Below, in pieces: positions 14,401-21,096 of a DNA stretch of 21,096 nucleotides. Made by a program: the position numbers and the translations under genes. Positions within the stretch are counted from its first letter, which is position 1, and each line of letters starts with the position of its first letter. The DNA is from Bacteroidaceae bacterium (lineage in GTDB: Bacteria; Bacteroidota; Bacteroidia; Bacteroidales; Bacteroidaceae). The notes under the pieces were generated by a model. The model ran no database searches. It was given only the letters and a program-made list of their open reading frames with translations, and was not told the origin of the DNA. The stretch spans positions 1 to 21,096 of the forward strand of contig JAFYYO010000287.1 of the NCBI GenBank assembly GCA_017557475.1, given 5' to 3'.

Positions 14401-15774
14401 TTAATATACGCCCACCTCCGAAAGGACAACTTTGCCCTGATGCCGGGTTATCGTGATGCGCACTTTTTCGGCCTTAACCGAGGCAAAACGATGTTGCTTT
14501 ACTCTGCACTCGGGAGCCGTTCCATCAAAGAGCGTGTGCCAGCGTTTGCCCTGTTTGTACTCCAGCCTGTACGCCTGCAAACTGCCTTTTCTTTCCTCCA
14601 TGATGGTGACCATAGAGATGCTCTTCTTGCCACCAAGATCGACCTCCCACCAGGGGTCCTTGATGGTGGAATGTGACGTCCAGCCCGTATCGAAGTCGTC
14701 GTCGTTGGCAAAATCACCTATTCCGTAATCGTAGCTCCAACTGTATTCCGTCGGCTGATACTTGGCAATGTTACGCCGAGTGATGGGTGCATCACATTCA
14801 GGGATAGGTTGAGTAGGCCCTTCATTCTGCCATATTTGACCAATCTGACGCAAGGCTTCGACGGCATTATCGTCCATCCTGCCCTCACGATTCGGGGCTA
14901 CATTGAGGATGAAGTTGCAGTAGGCATTGTTATAGGGACGTATGTTCTCCTCAACAAGCCAGCGAATATCCTTGAGTTGGTCTGTCGGCATCGATTCCTT
15001 CCAGAACCATGTGCGCTGGATACTCAGGCAGGCAAGGGCTGGCAGGCGGTTCTCGGTAGTGCTTATCTTCTGTCCTGCGCCCTGCTCATACGACTTGATA
15101 TCAGTGTAGAAGAGTGCTTCGCGAGGGTACTTGGCAGCGTTGAGGTCCATGAGCAGGCAGTTGGGCTGCAGGCTCTTGACATAGTCGTAAATCTCCGGAA
15201 AAGAGATTTCGTCGTAAGATATGCGTGACCAGGGAGCATCCCAGCCGTCGATGATGAGTGCCGTGATGTCGCCGTAATTGGTAAGAAGCTCCTTCAACTG
15301 TGCCTTGATATACTTCGTATGCTCTGGTTTAATGTGTCCTGGGCGGATGCGATGGTGTGTGTCGAGGATGCTGAAATAGAGCATAACGGCGAGCCCTTCC
15401 TCTCGGAAAGCATCTACATACTGGCGCACGACATCGACATGGGCAGGCGACTGCATGGAATTATAGTCGGTCGTCTTGGTGTCCCAAATGCAAAAGCCGC
15501 TGTGGTGCTTTGTGGTAAGACAGCCATAACTCATATTTGCAGCTTTGGCGGCCTTAGCCCACTGGCGGCAGTCAAGGTTCGTCGGAGCAAAAGCAGAGAC
15601 GGGCATATCGGGATCAGGCCAGTCCTCGAGGGAATAGGTGGGCATATTATAATGAATGAACATGCCGAACCGCAAGTCGACGAAGGCTTGTTGCAGTTCG
15701 TGCAAAGACTTCTGCTGAGCCGAAACAGTCAGGCCTGTCAGCAGGAGAGAAAAGAGGAGAAAGATGCGTTTCAT
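14401..15774 (-). CDS. GH29 alpha-L-fucosidase with C-terminal F5/8-type domain
   Basis: This 457-residue secreted enzyme should release terminal L-fucose from glycans. The start at 15774 is preferred over the in-frame ATG at 15798 because it gives the signal peptide MKRIFLLFSLLLTGLTVSA directly. GH29 landmarks are RFGMFIHYNMPTYS (35-48 in this numbering), TTKHHSGFCIWDT (87-99, with the paired His), ALIIDGWDAPW (172-182, Asp176 as probable nucleophile) and NFILNVAPNREGRM (287-300). Most relatives have HHDGF where this has HHSGF. Residues about 345-457 form a discoidin-like (F5/8 type C) domain (DTGWTSHSTIKDPWWEVDLG, ITITRHQGKVVLSEVGVY), probably carbohydrate-binding. It is monocistronic, with the 22-bp repeat array 37-168 bp upstream of the ATG. 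No good -7 element was found there. Linkage specificity is unknown. Confidence 0.92.
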   Translation of the reverse strand: MKRIFLLFSLLLTGLTVSAQQKSLHELQQAFVDLRFGMFIHYNMPTYSLEDWPDPDMPVSAFAPTNLDCRQWAKAAKAANMSYGCLTTKHHSGFCIWDTKTTDYNSMQSPAHVDVVRQYVDAFREEGLAVMLYFSILDTHHRIRPGHIKPEHTKYIKAQLKELLTNYGDITALIIDGWDAPWSRISYDEISFPEIYDYVKSLQPNCLLMDLNAAKYPREALFYTDIKSYEQGAGQKISTTENRLPALACLSIQRTWFWKESMPTDQLKDIRWLVEENIRPYNNAYCNFILNVAPNREGRMDDNAVEALRQIGQIWQNEGPTQPIPECDAPITRRNIAKYQPTEYSWSYDYGIGDFANDDDFDTGWTSHSTIKDPWWEVDLGGKKSISMVTIMEERKGSLQAYRLEYKQGKRWHTLFDGTAPECRVKQHRFASVKAEKVRITITRHQGKVVLSEVGVY

Positions 15775-15810
15775 ATTATTAGTTATATTGGGGGTCATAG
15801 GTTAGTCTCA

Positions 15811-15942
15811 AACTAGACGTGCCTAATTGGCAAACTAGACGTGCCTAATTGGCAAACTAGGCGTGGCTAGTTGACAAACTAGGCGTGGCTAGTTGACGAA
15901 CAAGGCTTGACATGTTGAAAAACAGAGCGTGCTCTTACTTTC
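15811..15942. repeat. 22-bp CTAG-rich tandem repeat array, locus 2
   Basis: Units begin at 15811, 15833, 15855, 15877 and 15899, with a degenerate sixth at 15921. Units 1 and 2 are identical, units 3 and 4 differ only at the last base, and the fifth is diverged. The core CTAGRCGTGSCTARTTG is a small imperfect palindrome with CTAG-type arms. The array shares a 27-bp identical segment (15821-15847) with locus 1 (9652-9678) in the same orientation. It lies between FAS1 copy 2 and the fucosidase. Confidence 0.9.
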
Positions 15943-15956
15943 ATAAAAATACGCTC
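15918..15956 (-). terminator. Terminator of FAS1 copy 2
   Basis: On the minus strand GAGCGT (15956-15951) can pair with ACGCTC (15930-15925). Alternatively AGAGC and GCTCT (15935-15924) form a compact hairpin. A T5 run (15922-15918) follows in either case. The right part coincides with the degenerate sixth repeat unit. Confidence 0.55.
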
Positions 15957-15999
15957 CTTTTATTCTTTTCATTTTTTCAAATAATTCAAAGACCGTTCT

Positions 16000-18147
16000 T
16001 TACCAGATATCTTCGGGTCTCTCGGGGCTGTCGTAGATTTCCTTCGGACAATACTCGAAGTAGTCAAGATAAAGTTCCGGCCTGGTCAGGTCAGGCTGTA
16101 CCGACTTGAAACGGACATAATAAGTCTCGTTCGGGTCGAGCGTCTGACGCACGATGATATGGCGGCTGCAATTGCTCTTGGCACGAGCAGTTGTGGTGTT
16201 CAACTCAGTCTCATGGCGCGTCGCCTTCATCAAACCGTGGTTACGGAGCTTATGGTCGATGTCGATGATTTCATCTTCTTCTTTACCGCTGTCCTGCAAG
16301 TCTCCCCATCCGGCACCTTCACCAAAGAATCTTTCTACATTATACGTCATGTTAATGGGAATACCAGCCACAGGAAGCTTGTCGGGATCACTGCCGAAAT
16401 AGACCTGCACAATGCCTCGAGCCGCAGTAGCAAGCAACTTGTAGCGGAACTCGTAGGTGTTGCGCTTGGGCACGGGAGGCAGTCTGAACATGATGTCGAA
16501 ATGTCCGAAAGCCTTGTCCTCGTCCTGACAATAGTTCGCCCACGCCGTCTTATAGCCATTATAATGAATAAAGTGAGTCTCCTCGTTCAGGATCTTCATA
16601 TTGTCGAAGTAGTCGTATCTATTATAGAGAGACACAAAGACGTGCTGCCACTTGCCAAGCGGGCTGTCGGCACGACGAATGCCGTTGGTGATAGCCTCAG
16701 GGAAGAGAGAGAAGAGGTCGAAGCGAATGCGCTCCTTGGCAAGGTCGTCGCGTGTCACATCATTGTAGTACAACGGCTGAGCAATGGGATAGATGCAAGC
16801 ATTGACAATGTCATTGACTACAGTCATCTCATTATCTGTCTCAATGAGAACACCACGTTTCTCGGGTGCACAATAACGTTCGTGCCCATCCTCGGTGATG
16901 CCATTGTTTCTTTCAGGGAAAGTGTTGAGGTAGATACCATTACTCTCCGCACTCTCATAAATCTTTATCAATCGACCACCACCAAACACGGGGTACCACT
17001 CGACGACGGGAAGCGTATACTTCTTGGGAGAACTGAGACTGTAGCCTAACTCATTGCAGTGATACACAAGTTTATTGGCTGCAATCTTCATAGGCAGGAT
17101 ATGATACACCAACCATTGATGCAGCATGTTCTTTGGAGAAGTGTAATTGTCATTGACTTGATAGCCGCCGTCGCTAAGGTAGTAGTTATTTGTCATTATC
17201 CAGTTCTGCAGTTGCTCTACGGCATCTGCAGCAGTGGGGTCAATGCCTTGCGACTGCCAGAACTCGTCCGTCTCGCAGAAGAATGTGAAACCATACTTGC
17301 GGTGCTCGGGTGCATGTGCATCAGGGTCGCCCGCCGTGGCAGACATATCACCACCGCCTTTGGACACATAGTCCTTCATATTGAGTTCGTCACCATATTT
17401 CTGATACAAAGACTCATAGGCCTCATCGCGCACCTTGCTAAGCGTGTCGAGCAGTCCACAAGCCTGTACCACTTTGGCAAACATCAGGTAGCCTTCACGT
17501 TTCTCGTCCAAGATATTTTGGAAATATCGGGCACACGACTCGTCCTTCGGTGCAATGACCTTGTGCAGTTTATGTATCACACCATTGATGACAGGAATGT
17601 CGCAATTGATAGGATCAATAGGACACTCCTTATCAAGATAAATTGTGTCGTTCTTGCTCTTGGTGACAGTCAGTTTATGATCGTTTATGTTGGGCAGAGG
17701 GAACTCTGCATTAGCTTCTGTGGGGAAGTTGTTGGTCTGAAAGCGTTGCGATTCCATATCACCGCCGTCGATGACCGTATTAAGCACGATAACCTTCCGA
17801 ATGGAGTCGAGCTTTCTTTCGCTTGGGAAAGCATCCCAAGAGGGTTCGTTGATTAAACCTTGCTCAACCAAGTCTAGCAAATAATCTTCAATTGCCTTAT
17901 TGGTAAGAGCAAAGCATGTATAGTTACCACGCGCCGTCAGGAGCTGATAGACAGAAGACTTACTCCTTCCACTCACGGGCACAAGCTTCGTCAGTTCTAG
18001 ATACTGTGAATAGTCCGCATGCTTTTCGAGGTAACTGGCAACAGTGTATTCCGTGAAAACATAACGCGCAGAGGTATCTATCTCCTCCGTGCAGGAACTG
18101 AAGATGAAGAAAAGAGTAGTAAGTAGTAAAGGGATAAGCTTCCTCAT
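16000..18147 (-). CDS. FAS1 (fasciclin) domain surface lipoprotein, copy 2
   Basis: This 715-residue paralogue of 2895-5027 has the same layout: a lipoprotein signal (MRKLIPLLLTTLFFIFSSC, Cys19 as probable lipid anchor) followed by acidic TEEIDTSARYVF, a first FAS1 domain (LLTARGNYTCFALTNKAIED, INGVIHKLHKVIAPKD), and a diverged second one (YGFTFFCETDEFWQSQGI). The C-terminal region shares YFGSDPDKLPV, RQTLDPNETYY and EIYDSPERPEDIW with copy 1. FAS1 domains usually mediate adhesion or ligand contact at the cell surface. No canonical promoter is visible in the short gap behind the dockerin gene, so it is probably expressed from that upstream transcript through the hairpin at 18186-18220. Ligand unknown. 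Confidence 0.88.
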   Translation of the reverse strand: MRKLIPLLLTTLFFIFSSCTEEIDTSARYVFTEYTVASYLEKHADYSQYLELTKLVPVSGRSKSSVYQLLTARGNYTCFALTNKAIEDYLLDLVEQGLINEPSWDAFPSERKLDSIRKVIVLNTVIDGGDMESQRFQTNNFPTEANAEFPLPNINDHKLTVTKSKNDTIYLDKECPIDPINCDIPVINGVIHKLHKVIAPKDESCARYFQNILDEKREGYLMFAKVVQACGLLDTLSKVRDEAYESLYQKYGDELNMKDYVSKGGGDMSATAGDPDAHAPEHRKYGFTFFCETDEFWQSQGIDPTAADAVEQLQNWIMTNNYYLSDGGYQVNDNYTSPKNMLHQWLVYHILPMKIAANKLVYHCNELGYSLSSPKKYTLPVVEWYPVFGGGRLIKIYESAESNGIYLNTFPERNNGITEDGHERYCAPEKRGVLIETDNEMTVVNDIVNACIYPIAQPLYYNDVTRDDLAKERIRFDLFSLFPEAITNGIRRADSPLGKWQHVFVSLYNRYDYFDNMKILNEETHFIHYNGYKTAWANYCQDEDKAFGHFDIMFRLPPVPKRNTYEFRYKLLATAARGIVQVYFGSDPDKLPVAGIPINMTYNVERFFGEGAGWGDLQDSGKEEDEIIDIDHKLRNHGLMKATRHETELNTTTARAKSNCSRHIIVRQTLDPNETYYVRFKSVQPDLTRPELYLDYFEYCPKEIYDSPERPEDIW

Positions 18148-18185
18148 TGTAGTGTCTTAAATAGTTTATGCTTTAATTTAGTATA

Positions 18186-18220
18186 TTCTCTTGGTCAGGC
18201 ACGAGGCCTGACCAAGAGAA
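18186..18220 (-). terminator. Perfect intercistronic hairpin (leaky terminator or RNA-processing stem)
   Basis: TTCTCTTGGTCAGGC (18186-18200) and GCCTGACCAAGAGAA (18206-18220) form a perfect 15-bp stem with a 5-base loop. It starts 19 bp after the stop of the dockerin gene and ends 38 bp before the ATG of FAS1 copy 2. No T run follows on the minus strand, so full termination is doubtful. Confidence 0.6.
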
Positions 18221-18239
18221 TTAAGAGAGTTATCAGAGA

Positions 18240-21096
18240 TTAGTTACCTGCCATGATGTTCAGGATTGTTACAAGGTCGGCAATATCGACCGTGCCGTCA
18301 CCATTGACATCTGCATCACCAGCAACTTCCTGACCTGCCATAGCGTTGAGGACAGATACTGCATCAGCAATATCAACGGTATCATCCACATTCACGTCGC
18401 CTTCTAAGCCATTGAGAATCTTGCCGCCTTCGGCCTTCATCTGAGCCTTGGTAATAAAGCGGAACTTGCGGACAACCAATGCGAGTTCTTCCTCTGCAGT
18501 AGTTGTAGTGCTGATGTACCAACGGATACCATGATCAACTGCTGTACCGAAGCCAAGGTCCTTAATACCCTTCGAAACACTGACGTAAGCCGTTGTCCAT
18601 TCTTCAGTTGCAGGCATTGTAGCAAGGTTCTCCTTCACTGAAGTCGTCAACTGAGGCGTATTGTAGAGGATCTGACCTGCTACGAGATCCTGTGCAGCTG
18701 TATAGTCGAAAGCAAGGATAACCTCGTCCTTTTCCAGAGGCTCATAGAGATTCTTCAGATCAAGCCAGGGCTTTGTACCTACTGTAACGAGATCGAAGAC
18801 GAAGCTGTCATCCTCTACGGGTTCTTCAACACCGTTGCTCTTAGATGTAATCTCAAGATAGTCGGGGAAGTCGGTATAGAGTTGAGCCTTTGCAGCACCA
18901 GCTGCCTCAGCATTATCGTACACACCTTCATCCAGATTATCTCTTGTGTCATAAACAGCTTCTTCTGCCAGACCTTCAACGTCATGGTTGCCGTCACACC
19001 ACTTAGTCCAAACCTTAGTCGTTGCCTCAAAGAGTGTAACGTAAGCCTTCTTGGTGTTGTAGATGGACTCCATGATTTCACCGATAGCTGTCAGGTTTTC
19101 ATAGGTGAAGGGTTCTGCACCTATGTTCTCTGTGAGGGCAGCCTTCTCTGCAGCACCGAAGTTAGGAGCTGCTGCGTAATTGTCTTCATAATCATCAGAT
19201 GCCATTGTCTTAGGTTCATACAGCTCAGTCAAAGTTGTGATACGAGCCTGAGCATAATCCTGAGCCTCTGCCATAGCATCAGCATCAACATCCTCACCAA
19301 GGTAAACGAGACCGAAGTTACCTACTGCAGTCCATTCGTTGCCCATAGTGCCTTCGTTCTTCACGCCAATGGTCAGAGTGCCGTCAGTTACCTTAGCAAC
19401 CAATGTGATTGCGTAGCGGCCCTGTCCAAATGCATGAGCTGCACCTTCGCAACCCCAAATGCCCCAACCGAGAACCTCGGTAGAGTCAGCATTGTAGATC
19501 TTGTGGTCGGCAATAGAACCGTGCCAAGCCTCTGTAGAATCAGCAGCGCCTTCGAGGAGAACGGGAACATAAGTCTGTACGTCGTTAGCATAAGCCATAG
19601 CAGCGTAGTTGTAGCTCAACATCTTTTCGTCGCCATTAGCGCGATAGCCTGCATTGAGCGTTACCTTATAGTAACCGTTCTTCAGCTCTGTGAGAGTCTG
19701 GTTAACATCGAACTTAGCGTTCACGTTGCAGAACTCAGCAGCAAAGACGTCATTGTCAGCTGTGCTGGTAGCGGTACGGTAGATGTAGCCGTTCCAACCT
19801 TCAGCCTCGCGACCGATGTTCTCGTTCTTGTCGTTCTTCAGCATTTCGCCAGCCTTCTTGAAGGTCGGGTTCACGATGAGGCAGGTGATATCCATGCCTT
19901 CGCCGTAACCAACAGCTACGGCAGCAACCTTCAATGACTCCATGAACTCAAGCTCAGCATTCATAACGCTGTCGTTCAGCACATGCTCGTCGAGGATGTA
20001 AGCAACAGTACCATTAGGATAAGCTTCAGAGGGAGCAGCAGCTTCACCTGCAACATAAGCCAAAAGTACGTCCTTAGCATCGCTGTTGCTCAAGCTTTCG
20101 CAAAGTGTAGCGATTTCTGCTGCCTCTGCCTCGAGCTTGTCATAGAGAGCAGCGCTTGCTTCGATGGCATCACGCAGAGTCTCGAGCTTGTAGTTGACAA
20201 CAAAGAGAGCCTCCATGTTTTCGCAACCGTCAATTTCGGGAACAGTTTCCTTGTACTCGTCGATGAGAGCCTGTTCTGCACGATAGTTATCAGCATCGAA
20301 GTCTTGAGCAGTTTCAGTGTACTCTTGCTTGATAGCCTCGAACTCTTCGGGAGTGCCGAAGTAGAGCTCGTTCATCTGAATGGCGTTATCTTCGTAAGCC
20401 TTCGTTACGACTACCTTATAATACATATACTCGCCTTGCTCCTCGCTGAAGCCGAAGTATGAGGGCTGGGCGTTAACGGGATGCAGGCGGTCCTGACCTA
20501 CATTTTCCTTCTTGTCGATGAGGACCCAGCCTTCAGCATCCTTGGTAGCTTCGCCGTCACCTTCGAAGTTAGCGCCGTAAATGTACCAAGTACCCCAGTT
20601 ACGCTTGTAGTGTGATCCTACGCCGGTGTCGTTACCTGTTGTCAGCGTATAGAAGAATGGGCTGGTCTTGTCCTGAGTGCGGAAGATGATATAGGTGTCG
20701 CCATTGGCATCAGCCTGACCACCCCACTTGGTAGCCTTGATTTCCTTTGTATTGCCTTCATCATCTGTTTCAGTTGTGTTCAGAGCGATACCGTCGATGA
20801 GGTGACCATAGAAGCCGTCACCAAACTGACCTACTGTGTGACCGCCAAGCAAGATGTAGTAGCACTCGTTGTCTTGGTCAACTGCATTGATAATCCACTG
20901 CAGGTAATCAATCTCTGCCTGGAGAGCTTCGTTGTCGAGAGAACCTTCATTGGTTTCGTCGTTTACGATGTTGGCATGTGTACCGCGAATGTATCGAGCG
21001 CAAGGAATGACGTTCTCTGTAGTATAACCATCGTACCAAGTCAACAGGCTTGGAGTCGTCATACCATAACCCTGCAGCTCAGTGTAGATAGAGTCG
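18240..21096 (-). CDS. Large surface protein with C-terminal dockerin-like repeats, 5' end outside the window
   Basis: The frame is open through the right edge. The ATG at 21062 is internal, since codons DSIYTELQGYG precede it without a stop, so the N-terminus and any signal peptide are missing. At least 951 residues are present. The visible protein mixes beta-rich modules (WGTWYIYGANFEGDG; NGYYKVTLNAGYRANGDE, like a carbohydrate-binding or discoidin fold) with helical, glutamate-rich segments (LYDKLEAEAAEIATLCESL). The last 60 residues hold two dockerin-type calcium-binding repeats, GDVNVDDTVDIADAVSVLN and DVNGDGTVDIADLVTILN, each with the D.N.D.T.D loop. In Bacteroidetes such repeats end many secreted proteins and need not imply a cellulosome. 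Catalytic residues were not recognised; a surface glycan-binding or structural protein is likely. FAS1 copy 2 lies downstream in the same direction. Confidence 0.85.
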   Translation of the reverse strand, partial: DSIYTELQGYGMTTPSLLTWYDGYTTENVIPCARYIRGTHANIVNDETNEGSLDNEALQAEIDYLQWIINAVDQDNECYYILLGGHTVGQFGDGFYGHLIDGIALNTTETDDEGNTKEIKATKWGGQADANGDTYIIFRTQDKTSPFFYTLTTGNDTGVGSHYKRNWGTWYIYGANFEGDGEATKDAEGWVLIDKKENVGQDRLHPVNAQPSYFGFSEEQGEYMYYKVVVTKAYEDNAIQMNELYFGTPEEFEAIKQEYTETAQDFDADNYRAEQALIDEYKETVPEIDGCENMEALFVVNYKLETLRDAIEASAALYDKLEAEAAEIATLCESLSNSDAKDVLLAYVAGEAAAPSEAYPNGTVAYILDEHVLNDSVMNAELEFMESLKVAAVAVGYGEGMDITCLIVNPTFKKAGEMLKNDKNENIGREAEGWNGYIYRTATSTADNDVFAAEFCNVNAKFDVNQTLTELKNGYYKVTLNAGYRANGDEKMLSYNYAAMAYANDVQTYVPVLLEGAADSTEAWHGSIADHKIYNADSTEVLGWGIWGCEGAAHAFGQGRYAITLVAKVTDGTLTIGVKNEGTMGNEWTAVGNFGLVYLGEDVDADAMAEAQDYAQARITTLTELYEPKTMASDDYEDNYAAAPNFGAAEKAALTENIGAEPFTYENLTAIGEIMESIYNTKKAYVTLFEATTKVWTKWCDGNHDVEGLAEEAVYDTRDNLDEGVYDNAEAAGAAKAQLYTDFPDYLEITSKSNGVEEPVEDDSFVFDLVTVGTKPWLDLKNLYEPLEKDEVILAFDYTAAQDLVAGQILYNTPQLTTSVKENLATMPATEEWTTAYVSVSKGIKDLGFGTAVDHGIRWYISTTTTAEEELALVVRKFRFITKAQMKAEGGKILNGLEGDVNVDDTVDIADAVSVLNAMAGQEVAGDADVNGDGTVDIADLVTILNIMAGN

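Noticed and set aside
15810..15817. CTAGTTTG (minus strand) as the -7 element of the fucosidase promoter
   Set aside because: Only the TTTG half matches, it is simply part of each repeat unit, and no TTTG lies at the right distance upstream.
15811..15942. CRISPR array
   Set aside because: Units are contiguous 22-bp repeats with no unique spacers, and no cas genes are near.
18882..19937. Long plus-strand open frame (351 codons)
   Set aside because: It lies antisense inside the dockerin-containing gene, has Cys/Ser/Val-rich composition without domains, and no promoter. The minus-strand protein is clearly real.
21060..21062. ATG at 21062 as the true start of the dockerin protein
   Set aside because: The frame stays open to the window edge, and no signal peptide follows this ATG, so the gene most likely begins outside.

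Overview
The window looks like chromosomal DNA of a gut- or rumen-type Bacteroidales bacterium, probably Prevotellaceae or Bacteroidaceae. The evidence is several promoters of the Bacteroidetes -33 TTTG / -7 TAnnTTTG type, the absence of Shine-Dalgarno sequences before starts, secreted and lipoprotein glycosidases, SusE/F-like and FAS1 surface proteins, 'FDLQGR...KVLVK'-like C-terminal tails, and a V-type ATPase operon containing a DUF2764 gene. No rRNA, tRNA, CRISPR array or insertion sequence was found.

Layout, left to right. 1-349 (-): start of a coiled-coil protein cut by the left edge. 663-1526 (+): secreted leucine-rich-repeat protein. 1599-2750 (-): lipoprotein aldose 1-epimerase (galM). 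2895-5027 (+): FAS1 lipoprotein. 5147-6265 and 6249-6818 (-): membrane acyltransferase overlapping a PH-domain membrane protein. 6950-9598 (+): GH66 dextranase-like enzyme with a SusE/F-like N-terminal domain. 9714-14268 (-): V-type ATPase genes E, DUF2764, A and B. 14401-15774 (-): GH29 alpha-L-fucosidase with a C-terminal F5/8-type domain. 16000-18147 (-): second FAS1 lipoprotein, paralogous to the first. 18240-21096 (-): large dockerin-containing surface protein cut by the right edge.

How the genes fit together. Most of the window serves the cell surface and glycan use. The dextranase and fucosidase release sugars, the mutarotase would speed anomer conversion, and the FAS1, LRR and dockerin proteins probably bind or adhere. 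No SusC/SusD pair is visible, so this is not a complete polysaccharide utilisation locus. The V-ATPase operon is a separate energy-coupling unit. It lacks the D, I and K genes that normally follow B in this lineage, so a working enzyme needs those genes elsewhere.

The least explained structure is a family of 22-bp CTAG-rich repeats. About 2.5 copies lie between the dextranase and atpB, and five to six tandem copies lie between the second FAS1 gene and the fucosidase. The two arrays flank the V-ATPase/fucosidase block in direct orientation, share a 27-bp identical stretch, and seem to contribute to transcription terminators. The left array lies exactly where the V-ATPase operon breaks off.
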